NCBI RefSeq assembly: GCF_016808095.1
Contig: NC_068970.1
Span: forward strand, 46,225,630-46,289,629
Origin: Vigna angularis
Taxonomy: Eukaryota > Streptophyta > Magnoliopsida > Fabales > Fabaceae
Direction: 5' to 3'
Length of the DNA stretch: 64,000 nt
Position 1 is the first letter of the stretch. Every line of letters starts with the position of its first letter. Under the pieces are notes generated by a model, which saw only the letters and a list, made by a program, of their open reading frames with translations, had not been told where the DNA came from and did no database searches. A program made the translations under genes and the position numbers. This document shows positions 47,267 to 58,250 of this stretch, piece by piece.

Positions 47267-47282
47267 GGGGGGGGGGGGGGGG
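47267..47282 (+). repeat. Poly-G tract (16 G)
   Basis: Sixteen G in a row, just left of the first tandem array. Confidence 0.9.
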
Positions 47283-47284
47283 TC

Positions 47285-48625
47285 CTGCTCTCAAAATACA
47301 CCACTGAACCCCAGACGTTGTAAGCGATTACCTATTCCTGATAATCGATTACCGGGGGAAACATGCGTATTTGTACTAAAAGTGTAGCCCTACTCTCCAG
47401 CTGCGGTCACTAGGCTCCGCATTCATGTTTCGGGGTCCTTCCCACCCTGTTCTACAGTTTTGGTCACAGGATGCAGGGTGTGTGTCATGGTTGAGTGTGT
47501 CCGCATCAAGATATCCCAATTGAACATCCCTTTGTGTGTACAAGACCCCCTAAGGGGTGCCTTGGGTCACGAGTGTTGGTGTCCCTGGGCATGGACACAG
47601 ATGAGGGGCGTTGTAATCGATTACCTATTCCTGATAATCGATTACCAGGGGAAACATGCGTATTTGTCCTGAAAGTGAAGCCCTACTCCCTAGTTGCGGT
47701 AACTGGGCTCCCCATTCATGTTTGGGGGTCCTCCCTGCTCTGTTCTACACTTTTGGTCACTGGATGCAGCGTGTGGGTCATGGTTGAATGTGTCCGCATC
47801 AAGATATCCCAAGTTTGGACATCCCTTTATGTTTGGAAGACCCCCTAAGGGTGCCTTGGGTCACGAGTGTTGGTGTCCCTGGGCATGGACACAGATTAGG
47901 GCCGTTGGCAATCGATTACATATTCCTGATAATCGATTACCGGGGGAAACATGCGTATTTGTACTGAAAGTGAAGCCTTGCTCCCTAGTTGTGGTCACTG
48001 GGCTTCCCATTCATGTTGGGGGTCCTCCCTGTCTTGTTCTACACTTTTGGTCACTAGATGTAGGGTGTGTGTCATGGTTGAGTGTGTCCGCATCAAGATA
48101 TCCCAAGTTTGGACATCCCTTTGTGTTTGGAAGACCCTCTAAGGGTGCCTTGGGTCACGAATGTTGGTGTCCTTGGGCATGGACACAGATGAGGGGCGTT
48201 GTAATCGATTACCTTTTCCTAATAATCGATTACCAGGGGAAACATGCTTATTTGTACTGAAAGTGAAGCACTGCTCCCCAACTGTGGTCATTGGGCTCCC
48301 CATTCATGTTTGGGGGTCCTTCCTGCCTATTCTACACTTTTGGTCACTGGATGCAGGGTGTGTGTCATGGTTGAGTGTGTCCGCATCAAGATATCCGATG
48401 TTTGGACATCCCTTTGTGTGTGGAAGATCCCCTAAGGGTGCCTTAGGTCACGAGTGTTGGTGTCCTTGGGCATGGATATAAATGAGTGGCATTGTAATCG
48501 ATTACCTATTCCTGGTAATTGATTACCAGGGGAAATATGCGTATTTGTACTGAAAGTGAAGCCCTGGTCCCCAGCCGTGGGTACTGGGCTCCCCAAGAAT
48601 GTTTTTGGTATGTCCTCATTGTTTT
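47285..48625 (+). repeat. Tandem array 1, 293-bp period, five copies
   Basis: The paired motif TAATCGATTAC - about 10 bases - TAATCGATTACC occurs at 47321, 47614, 47909, 48202 and 48495 (steps 293-295). Each is followed by GGGGAAACATGCG and a stretch ending in GGGCTCCCCATTCATG. Homologous, in opposite orientation, to array 2 at 53565-55672. Confidence 0.9.
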
Positions 48626-48817
48626 TGTTCAAGTAATAAAATATGAAGTTGGACGGATAATTAGTAATGGAAACATCATTGATTAATTAAAACACGATTC
48701 ATTTAGTTCATAACCTCAGTTAATGTTATAGAAGATTGTGTCAAGTCTATCGGCCACGAACATGCGGAAGTCTTTGATTTTGTTCATAACCTCAGTCAAT
48801 GTTATAGATGATGTGTC
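48626..48817. other. Spacer between array 1 and the transposon-protein pseudogene
   Basis: No gene. The phrase TTCATAACCTCAGT(T/C)AATGTTATAGA occurs twice (about 48708 and 48784), a small local duplication. Confidence 0.5.
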
Positions 48818-49793
48818 TTATGGATTTTCAGAATGTTGTCCTACTTTTGCTTCATCATTGCCTACTTCTTCTTCTTGATTTCCAACGTCGTCTTTGTGAA
48901 CACATATTCCTTTATCATTTTTATGATAACCAAATGACGATATAACTTCTAAACCAATCCTTTGTTTAAGCTTTACTTGGGTAAAAGGATCAGTGTGTGT
49001 AGGCACACCAAAGTGATCCATGAATATCGTAATTAAATGCGGATATGTTGGGTGTTGTCCCTTAAAGCCCTTTTCATCTTGTGTTAAATGACATGCCCCC
49101 AGTTAATCTGAATAGAATTGAAAAGTGCCTAGAGCAACATAATGTCCTCTTCGGTTGCTTGTGCAACATTGGTTGAACGAGGAACTAAGATACGACAAAT
49201 AACATATTGAAGAATCCTACTCTGTACCTTCATATTCCCCGCAAGTATTCTACTGTGTATGTTTGCATTAGGTTTACAAATCAATTCCCTAGCATTAACT
49301 GATTTCTATTGGTCCTTCCACTCATAACAATATTTCCTTCATAGAGAACCCCAACAGAAGGGATCGTTGTTAGTTCATGAAAAAGAGAAGGGGTGATTGT
49401 CATTTTTACCTTTTTGACTTCGCTTCGAATAACTCTTGAATATGAGATTTGCATATTACAATAGAAAACTCTAACTAATTCGGGATGGAAATGATCTCTA
49501 TAGGACACAAAATCCTTTAGACCCGCAGTTGTCAAGATGTTGTAGAATTCAAAATTCCTGTCTTGAAAGAATTCCTCTACAAGATACTTCCCTTCAAGAA
49601 TTAGACGCTCAAAGAAATGGGAACTGAACCTTTCAAATTGGTCGTCAGTGGAGAAGAGTTCGTTGCTTGTTGGTGGTGTTGATGGTGGAGGGGATGGTTG
49701 TGGGATACGTCGACGGCTACGCGCTCCCTTTGTTGACAAAGCCCTATGCTTTTTCGGTGGACGATCTGCCATTGGAGGTGTAATTGTGGTCAT
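48818..49793 (-). pseudogene. Putative plant transposon protein, frameshifted
   Basis: Starts at ATG 49793 (MTTITPPMADRPPKKHRAL) with a basic, Pro-rich N-terminus. It continues with FSSHFFERLILEGKYLVEEF, FVSYRDHFHPELVRVFYCNM and the MTITPSLFHELT stretch. The frame stops at about 49281 after LMLGN, but in another phase the protein goes on (LICKPNANIHSRILAGNMKV, then SRILQYVICRILVPRST). It then reaches YPHLITIFMDHFGVPTHTDP near 49021-48960, with at least one more lesion. This is the same broad domain (PF20167 type) as ORF2 of the Athila-like elements: compare HPSLITHLC...AGV there with YPHLITIFMDHFGV here. Confidence 0.6.
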
Positions 49794-49896
49794 GAAACGA
49801 CCAGGGAGGTTAGATGGGTTATAGGGGAATAAGGTTTTCAAAGGGGAGAATATTTAAATTGTTTATTTTGAAGGGTGAGAGAGACGAAACTGTTAC

Positions 49897-49915
49897 GGGG
49901 GGGGGGGGGGGGGGG
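49897..49915 (+). repeat. Poly-G tract (19 G)
   Basis: Nineteen G in a row about 100 bases upstream of the minus-strand transposon protein start, so it would be poly-C in that transcript. Confidence 0.9.
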
Positions 49916-50285
49916 ATTTGGTGGGTGGTGACGGAGTGCATTTTATTACCTAGCAAATTATGGTTTTAATAAGTGGAAGCCAAAAAGGAAAATTGTTCCT
50001 GATTTAGAAATCACCACGTAATCGATTACATAGTAAAAGTAATTGATTACAATAAGTCTATAATCAATTACAACGTATTCATAAGAAATTACTACTTCCA
50101 GTGGATGTGGTTGTGTTTGTTTTACAAAACTGCACTGTGGACATTGTGTAGATCACTCCTATAACATGAGGTAAAATCAAAAGGCATTTTTCCCAGAGGA
50201 TATCAATTCATGGAATTAGTTAAATGTAATATTTTGGTGACCAGAGGATATAAATTCAAAAGGCTATTCCTTTTCATAGTTACTG
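49916..50285. other. Spacer with further TAATCGATTAC motifs
   Basis: Around 50008-50075 three copies of the GTAATCGATTAC motif, two degraded, occur without the rest of the array unit. No gene. Confidence 0.6.
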
Positions 50286-51464
50286 TTTCAACCCATGTGT
50301 GGATAGTAGTTGTTCCCACCCACAATCAAAGGCCGTTGCAGTACCACACTCATAAACAAGCTCTTTAAGATAAGTTTTGATAGCCACATAATTTTTATAA
50401 CCTTGTAACTTTTCCGGTATCTTTTTCATTATGTGCCATAAACACCACCTTGCCTTGTTTTGGGGAACACTTCTTCAATTGCATTTGCCATAGCCCTACA
50501 TTGGTCGGTTACTATACCGAGGGGGGCCTTGTTACACATGCATCTTAGCCAACAATTGAAAATCCATATAAATGAAGCAGTGTCCTCTGAAGAAAGCAAT
50601 CCACATCCAAGTAGAATGGATTGTCCATGATGTTTAACTCCTATGAAAGGTGCAAAAGGCATGTCGTACTTGTTTGTTAAGTATGTGGTGTCGAAGGACA
50701 CAACATCACCAAAATCGTCACATGTAGCTCGACTTCTACCGTCAGCCCAAAATACACTTCAAATTCTATTGTCTTCATCCATTTCGATGTCATAAAAGAA
50801 CTCATTATTAAGGTCTCTTAGTTTAGAAAAATGCCACAGAAGCGCTTGACCATCACTCATTATTAAGGTCTCTTAGTTTCGATGACAACCCTCTATGTTG
50901 ACGAATGAAGTTCCTAGCATCTTGCTCTACAAATTGCATATTTTCAAATCCACCTGCTTCGCCTACCATGTTAAGGAAACTCTAATTGATATGTACACCG
51001 GCATCATCATTTACCTCCAATGTGTGCTTCGCATGCATGTTCAATTTTCTATTTGCACAGATTAAATTGGACCTTTTTGGACAAAGGTCATGACTGTGTT
51101 CTAGAACAACAGTCCTTATAATCCATTTTTCATTTTTTCTTGCAATGGTTATTCCAGCTGGACATTGTTTTGTCTGACTGGGAAGAGTTTTCACTTCCGG
51201 TCGAATGGAAGAAAAATATTTACCTTCCCGTGAACAAACCAACCTCAAGTAGTACACTTCGTTTGTATCATTCTTTTTTGAAGTTGTTGTTCGTACACCA
51301 AATCCATATCTCATCCCATACTCTTCATAAAATTTCTTTGCTTCTTGCATTGTGTCAAAACACATGTGCACACTTGGAACCAAGTTCAAACAATAGTCAT
51401 CAACGATATTTAGTTCCTGAACAATTTCATTCTCCACATTGTCCAAGTCTAAACAATTGGCCAT
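50286..51464 (-). pseudogene. FAR1-type MULE transposase, broken
   Basis: Starts at ATG 51464 (MANCLDLDNVENE). A FAR1 DNA-binding zinc domain is visible: FYEEYGMRYGFGVR, LVCSREGKY, QCPAGI, then LEHSHD, giving the C-C-H-H series. A TAG at about 50982 follows DDAGVHIN, but the frame goes on (MVGEAGGFENMQF). A local duplication of KLRDLNNE disturbs 50820-50880. A second stop precedes SVFWADGRSRATCDDFGD. The MULE transposase core then reads VVSFDTTYLTNKYDMPFAPF, LGCGLLSSEDTASF and GIVTDQCRAMANAI, and decays after KKIPEKLQGYKNY at about 50300-50420. The zinc-finger SWIM end is not seen. Related to host FHY3/FAR1, but here clearly a transposon remnant. Confidence 0.8.
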
Positions 51465-51499
51465 AACAATGTTGTTTTGCCTGGACGTAGTTAACAATA

Positions 51500-52260
51500 A
51501 CTACATCAAGTTAATTATTTTTTTAAAATATAACGAAACAAACAATATATTCTAAACTAATAATCAAGACAGTTATTCATCTATAAAACACAATCCCAAT
51601 ATTATTTAATGTCAAAATTATTGATTAATAGGTTCATTTTTTACATACAAATTACTAAAGAAATCGTTAAGAAAGATACCCAGCATATGTATATTGTTTT
51701 GAAAAAAAAAACTTCACAATAAAGGTTTAATAGGTATACGTACAAGGGAATAGCTTGAACGAATTAACTCCCTCCTTCAATGGAGTTGTTGTGCTTCCCA
51801 CCAACCTGGAAACAGTGCCTTTAATGTGTTCTTTAAAACAGAGCAAAGAATTAAAAATGAGAGAACACGTCCAACCCTCGAAGATGAAGCAAATGGAAAC
51901 CACAAGCAACCAATTCATTTGGTTATTAAGGTGGCAACATTTAATGCAATGACAAAAAGTACGTAAGATTTTCCAAAAGGAAGAGTGTAGAAGTCACTTT
52001 TCAATCCCCACATTACATGGATGAAGGAAAAAGTTTTCCAAATACACGGGGAAGTGGGACAAACCTTTTGCCAGGGTCATCATTTAAGCAGCCCTCATTA
52101 ATTGATTGGGAAACTTTTGCAGTAAAATATTAATACTTTATTTCACAACACATTAATACAATGCCTTATGTGTTGCCGTGTGTAGTCAATTCAATTTAAT
52201 ATGAAAAAATATTCAATATTTGAGTTATGCTAAACAGAAGAGGTTATTAATTTTTCGTCC
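51500..52260. other. Intergenic region between divergent FAR1-like and OB-fold genes
   Basis: The FAR1-like remnant reads leftwards and the OB-fold gene rightwards, so this stretch may hold both promoters. No protein-like frame is seen. Confidence 0.45.
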
Positions 52261-52261
52261 T

Positions 52262-52268
52262 TATATAT
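52262..52268 (+). promoter_or_regulatory. TATA box upstream of OB-fold gene
   Basis: TATATAT in the context CCTTATATATGGCC, about 92 bases before the ATG at 52360 and followed by a CT-rich leader (CACTCTCACTCTCACTTTGG). Confidence 0.55.
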
Positions 52269-52359
52269 GGCCATAGTTAGTACTTCATAAGTTCACTCTC
52301 ACTCTCACTTTGGTTGCACAAAAAATGTTTATTTCATTCTTGTTTTACATACACATAGT

Positions 52360-53283
52360 ATGGATGCATGGGAAGGACTAGTAGTGGATGAAGACGTCCT
52401 TGAATCATTTCTGAAGAAATGTGATGCGTCAACATCATTGATTCCTAGTCCTGCTGGGAATGTTGAAGCATCATTCATGAATAGGATAAGCGATGACCAA
52501 CGTACCACCCAACAATTTGCTGAAGAAGTTGCTCAAGCAACGTATGATAGAGATTTCAACTCCAATGCCTGGAACTGGGCTGAGATGTTCGTCCAACACC
52601 ATGGTCTGTAATTCAATAAACTTACAAATTTTCTTTCATACATTCAATTTTTGTACTCATGAAATCTCAAATGTAGAGTCGTGCTGGACGGAGATATGAA
52701 AAGCCTGAATAAGCTAGATTCAGCAAAATCAGTGGCAAGACTGCCACTTATTGCTTGTCTTGTCAAAGAAAGTAAGCCCAATGGTCTGGGAGATATGCAA
52801 CTCACTATTAAGGTAATGATTTGTTAGGTTAAGGGTTTCAAAAACCAAAAACTTCAGTTGTTTAAGTTAAGCAATGTGTCACATACTTTGAGCAGGACCC
52901 CAGTGCTACCATGAAGGCCTCATTACATAGGAAAGTTCTTCAAGATCAACAATTTGGGCCACATATTGGAGTTGGTTGTGTTTTGTTACTTAACCTTGTA
53001 ACCCATATTACTAAAGGTTTTATTTTGTAGTAAGGACTTTTTTTGATGTCTTATTCAACTAAACATTGTCCTCCGCAATGTAGTTAAGGTCTTTGCCGCT
53101 GACGTATGCCCTCCTACAAAGCAACTGCTGGAGGAAACATCCAAACCTGTCATTCGTCAACCTATGAAAGAAGAAGAGACAGTGTATGAAATCATGCGAA
53201 AGTTGGTTAATCCAGCTCATAAACCATCAACTTCCAAAAAACCATTAAACAATACGGAACAAAACTCTACGCCAAGGAATTAA
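52360..53283 (+). pseudogene. HROB-like OB-fold gene carried in the composite element
   Basis: Exons 52360-52607 and 52677-52812 join in phase (VQHHGL then VVLDGDMKSLNKLDSAK) and continue at 52896 (DPSATMKASLHRKVL, then IGVGCVLLLNL). The core LPLIACLVKESKPNGLGDMQ and the later LNIVLRNVVKVF match the OB-fold domain of the HROB (C17orf53/MCM8IP) family, a factor that loads MCM8-MCM9 in homologous recombination. The part between LLLNL and LNIVLRN (53000-53085) is decayed with a stop, so I call it a pseudogene. The tail (QPMKEEETVYEIMRKLVNPA) ends at TAA 53283. It may still be expressed as a short form. Confidence 0.6.
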
Positions 53284-53564
53284 CTATTCAATCATATTGT
53301 AGGATGAGTATTTTTACCTACAGGTTCATTTCAACAGCTTATGTATTACTTAACTAATTTCAATTATTAGTTGAACTCATTGTATGGATGAATGTAATAT
53401 GTATTGGGATGACTTTATATTCAGTTATGATCAATGTTTTATTTTGTATTGATATGGCGAGTGCCATTATTGGACAAATATTCGAATGTTTGTGTTATTA
53501 TCATTGTGAATGAAGTACAACTTATAAAAGTGAAACACATTTTTAGTCTAAAACCAATATAAGC

Positions 53565-55672
53565 AGATGAAAAAGCTTAATGGGGAGCGCTTCAACCACG
53601 ACAGGGGAGTTTAGAACAACTTTCTGTACAAAATGCTGATTTTCCCCTCGTAATCGATTACCTATTACATGTAATCGATTACAACGACCAAAGTCCTCAA
53701 CCACCCCACCTGACCTTGACCCGAGGATTACCTTAACCCTCATCATGCCTTCAAGTTCATTACAAGTGACCCTAATAAGGCCAAACCTTAATGTCACCAG
53801 TTGGACCCAACCTTCCAACCACGTTTCATTCAAAAACTGCCCAAGCCACCTCTACAAGATTAATGGGGAGCGCTTCGGCCACGACAGGGGAGTTCAAATC
53901 AGTTTTCGGTACAAAATGGTGATTTCTCCCTGGTAATCGATTACCTATAACATGTAATCGATTACACTGACAAAAGCCCTCATCCACCCTACCTGACCTT
54001 GACCTGAGGAACACCTTACACCTCATCATGCCTTCAAGTTCATTACAAGTGCCCCTAATAAGGCCAGACCTTAACGTCACCAGTTGGACCCAACCATCCA
54101 ACCACGTTTCATTCAAACCCTGCCCAAGTCAACTCCACAAGATTAATGGGGAGCGCTTCGGCCGCGACAGGGGAGTTCAGATCAGCTTTCGGTACAAAAT
54201 GATGATTTCTCCCTGGTAATCGATTGCCTATTACATGTAATCGATTACACCGACCAAAGTCCTCATCCACCCCACCAAACCTTGACCCAAGGAACACCTT
54301 ACACTTCAGCACGCCTTCAAGTTCATTACAAGTGCCCCTAATAAAGCCAGACTTTAACGTCACTAGTTGGACCCAACCATCCAACCACGTTTCATTAAAA
54401 ACTGCCCAAGTCAGCTCCACAAGATTAATGGGGAGCGCTTCGGCCACGGCAAGGGAGTTCAGAACAACTTTCTGTACAAAATGATGATTTTTCCTGGGTA
54501 ATCGATTACCTATTACATGTAATCGATTATAACGACAAAAGTCCTCAGCCACCCCACCTGACCTTGACTCGAGGAACACCTTACACCTCATCACGCCTTC
54601 AAGTTCATTACAAGTGACCCTAATAAGGCCAGACCTTAACGTCACCAATTGGACCTAACCATCCAACCACGTTTCATTCAAAAACTACCCAAGTCAGCTC
54701 CACAAGATTAATGGGGAGCGCTTCGGCCACGGCAGGAAAGTTCAAAACAACTTTCGGTACAAAATGTTGATTTCTTCCTGGTAATGGATTACCTATTACA
54801 TGTAATCGATTACATCGACCAAAGTCCTCAGCCACCCCACCTGACCTTGACCCGAGGAACACCTTTCACCTCATCACGCCTTCAAGTTCATTACAAGTGC
54901 CCCTAATAAGGCCAGACCATAACGTCACTAGTTGGTCCCAACCATTCAACCAGGTTTCATTCAAAAACTGCCCATGTTAGCTCCACAAGATTAATGGGGA
55001 GCACTTCGGCCACGGCAGGGGACTTCAGATCAGCTTTCGATAGAAAATGCTGATTTCTCCCTGGTAATCGATTACCTATTACATGTAATCGATTACATCT
55101 ACCAAAGTCCTCATCCACCCCACCTGACCTTGACCCGAGGAACACCTTACACCTTATCACGCCTTCAAGTTCATTACAAGTGCCCCTAATAAGGCCAGAC
55201 CTTAACGTCACTAGTTGGACCCAACCATCCAACCACGTTTCATTCAAAAACTGCCCAAGTCAGCTCCACAAGATTAATGGGGAGCGCTTCAGCCACCATA
55301 GGGGAGTTCAGATCAGTTGTCGGTACAAAATGGTGATTTTCCCCTGGTAATCGATAACCTAATACATGTAATCGATTACAACGACCAAAGTCCTCAACCA
55401 CCCCACCTAACCTTGACCTGAGGAACACCTTACACCTCATCATGCCTTCAAATTCATTTCAAGTGTCCCTAATAAGGCATAACCTTAACGTCACCAGTTC
55501 GACCCAACCATCCAACCACGTTTCATTCAAAAACTGCCCATGTCAGCTCCACAAGATTAATGGGGAGCGCTTCGGCCACAGTAGGGGAGTTCAAATCTGC
55601 TTTCGGTACAATTCGTTGATTTCTCCCTGGTAATCGATTACCTATTACATGTAATCGATTACAACTTCACAG
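53565..55672 (-). repeat. Tandem array 2, 283-bp period, eight copies
   Basis: GGGGAGCGCTT-like starts at 53582, 53865, 54148, 54430, 54713, 54996, 55279 and 55562 (steps 282-283). Each unit holds the paired motif GTAATCGATTACC - about 9 bases - GTAATCGATTAC. Copies are very similar. The minus strand is open through each unit (NETWLDGWVQLVTLRSG, CNRLHVIGNRLPG); where the step is 282, a multiple of three, the open frame runs on into the next unit. Homologous to array 1 in inverted orientation. Confidence 0.92.
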
Positions 55673-56119
55673 TTGGCACCCAATAACATTGCTTAACCTG
55701 GTTGTTCAATCAAACTAAAAATGTGTACAGCAAAACATCATTTTCAATCATCTAAACCAACTGTTTTAACAATTATAATAACAATCACCAATCTAATTAA
55801 TGAGACACTTAAATTAACAATGTACTCTTCAACAATATTTAATCAATAAAAGACCAGTGCAATTCAAGTTAAAAACAATGCACTTAACATAATATACATA
55901 TGTATAATGTCTTCATGAAGGACTTCACAAATCAAAATTTTATCCGTGTTTCTTTTCCTATTAAAATCCTATATTAATCCTATATCATTGTCAAGGATCC
56001 AGTCACAAACATATTTTTTCCTGAAGCCAAGCAACTCCTCTTGAAATTAACATATTGGAATTTAGAAAAAACACACCCCAATATTCATGATATATTTTTG
56101 CAAACAGATTTAAACTTAC
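55673..56119. other. Spacer between array 2 and the C48-like pseudogene
   Basis: AT-rich. The last exon(s) of the C48-like gene may lie here but cannot be recognised. Confidence 0.4.
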
Positions 56120-58246
56120 ATTTGTATAATCTGGCAAGTTTTTACCATTATATTTCTCATCTCCATCCCATAATTCAATTGCTTTCAACATGATAACACC
56201 ATTGTCATATCTGTATCAAAGAAAAAAAACAAAAATCATTCATTACTTTTGCGTGGGCTATCAAATTTAACAACTATTCCATGGCCAATCAACTTACAAG
56301 TTTGGTAGGGATATTGGCTTGTTTAACTATCAAAGGACACTTATAATCTTCTAGTTTATTGGTCAACAGACCAAAAAAACATTGAATATTTTGAGCCTGT
56401 GATGTAAAATCAAATCATAATTAATTTCAAAATAAGTACGCTTCAACCAATGATGGACACGATTAAAATCAATTTTCAAAATACATTATAAAATCAATAT
56501 TCAAAATACATTATAAAAATTACTATGCTTTTGTCAATATAAGCATGCCCTTTAATATCACCACCAAGTGAGTCAATCACGAAAAACTCAAAGGTGCAAA
56601 CTTTAAAGGCATAACACCATCAATGATTATCACTTAGAAATAGGATGAAAACCTAGAAGTGGCCACATAAATGAAAGTTGTAAACAATTTAAAAACCAAA
56701 TAACAAAGCAAGATGGTACGTACAAATCACAACTTACTCACCAAATCGGCAAACAAGATGTCAGACAGTTCAATTAGATCAGCAGGAAAATACGTTTCAT
56801 AATCCTTAAGTTGCCACACATGTTGATTGGCAGGACGTCTCCTATACTCGTGTCGCATATGGTTCTGCAATCAATAAACAATAACAAATTAAAAAACCAT
56901 AATACAATAAAAAGTTAGACAACAAAACAATGTGTGTAACAAAAATCTTTTACCCCAAACACAGGACTAAATACAATCCTCTTTACTACTCCAGACAACC
57001 TTTTCTCAAAATACATGAAAATTGATGATGCAAAAAATACCACCTATAAAAAAAACAACCAAATTTAGCACTAACAAATACAAGCTTCTACGTTGAACAA
57101 CATCATTATTGATTGATATCATGAAAGTGCATAATTACCAAGTTGTCTACATATTGCCTTGGCCCTAAAGACTCACATTCATGTGTGCTCAATGGTTGAC
57201 CACATATTTCAGCAACAAAGCTGTAAACACAACAATAACAAGTCGCATACCAACATAACTGTTCATTAAAAATAAAGCCTTATTATATTACCTCCGTTCA
57301 ATCGCTTTTGCAGATACTGAGTTGTACAATTTATCCAAATCAACCTTCGTTCTAGGATCACCAACATAAGTACGCAAAGGCCGTACGGACATCGGTTCAA
57401 CAATAACATCTCCTTCTTCATCTTCACCAATGTCAATGATAGTTGGTGGATGCTCATGGGGTACACATAAAGGTTCTTCATCCGCTTCAATTCTAGGTTC
57501 ATAATCCCCTTCACCTACATCGACTTTACCTACACGTCCTTGATCCACTTCAGCGGCAGGTTGTTCATGTACTTCACCTACACGTCCTTCATCCACTTGA
57601 ACAACAGGTTGTTCATGTACTTCACCTACACGTCCTTCATCCACTTTAGCGGCAGGTTGTTCATGTACTTCACCTACACCTCCTTCATCCACTTCAGTGG
57701 TAGGTTGTTCTTGTACTTCACCTACACCTTCTTCATTCGCTTCACCTACATCTCCTTCATCCGCTTCACCTACACCTTCTGCATCTTTGCCACCTCCAAC
57801 TTCGTCAGATTTGCCACCTGCAGGTTCTGCATCTTTTCCACATGCAACTTCTTTACATTTTCCACTTGCAGGTTCTTCATACCTTACAGGTTCCTCATCT
57901 ACTTCACCTAAAGGTTTTTCATACACTGCATGATCTACACCTTCATCATTCCCCTAAACATCACCAACAACTTCAGCACCTGAACGATCTTCTTCAACCT
58001 TTCTACACTTTCGACGACGAAGTTCGTTCCGAACACCCTTCATTTTTTCTCTAAGCCTTCTTATCTTGAGGTTTTTCTTCTTATTTTTTCCTCAGCTTTT
58101 GATTCCCAACTTTGTTCACCTTCAGTCTCATGTTGCTCTGCTACATCCCTGCTACATTCAGGCCTTGCTCCATCATCCATATAGAAAGCAGCACGTATGA
58201 GCGGCTGCCGACGATCATGGTCACTAAGTTACCAATCAAATTGTAC
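56120..58246 (-). pseudogene. ULP1 (C48) protease-like transposon gene, inactive
   Basis: A multi-exon gene read leftwards. The first exon (about 58246-57292) is acidic with 48-bp coding repeats (GRVGEVHEQPAAEVDE). Then 57220-57139 (SFVAEICGQPLSTHECESLG), about 57050-56955 (SIFMYFEKRL...GVVKRIVFSPVFG), 56870-56750 (NHMRHEYRRRPANQHVWQL), about 56625-56530 (WCYAFKV...FFVIDSLGGD), about 56390-56300 and 56210-56120 (YDNGVIMLKAIELWDGDEKY). Catalytic His (NH before WCYA) and Asp (VIDSLG) are present, but the Cys of the usual DCG is Asn (YDNG). Further lesions: TAG in the first exon, TGA at the Trp after the His, a phase break before YDNG. It once resembled a SUMO protease; now surely inactive. Confidence 0.75.
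57535..57730 (-). repeat. Coding minisatellite, 48-bp units
   Basis: About four units encoding GRVGEVHEQPxxxVDE in the acidic region of the C48-like gene. Unit length is a multiple of three, so the frame is kept. Confidence 0.8.
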
Positions 58247-58250
58247 CTAT

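Noticed and set aside
47285..48625. Regular repeats with spacers, superficially CRISPR-like
   Set aside because: Units are about 293 bp and similar along their whole length, in a plant nuclear context and without cas genes; this is an ordinary tandem array.
50286..51464. Functional FAR1/FHY3 transcription factor gene
   Set aside because: Several stops, a local duplication and loss of the C-terminal region show a transposase-derived pseudogene.
57540..57911. Plus-strand frame with Tyr/Phe-rich repeats
   Set aside because: Antisense shadow of the acidic 48-bp repeats of the C48-like gene, whose frame joins by splice sites to recognised protease exons.
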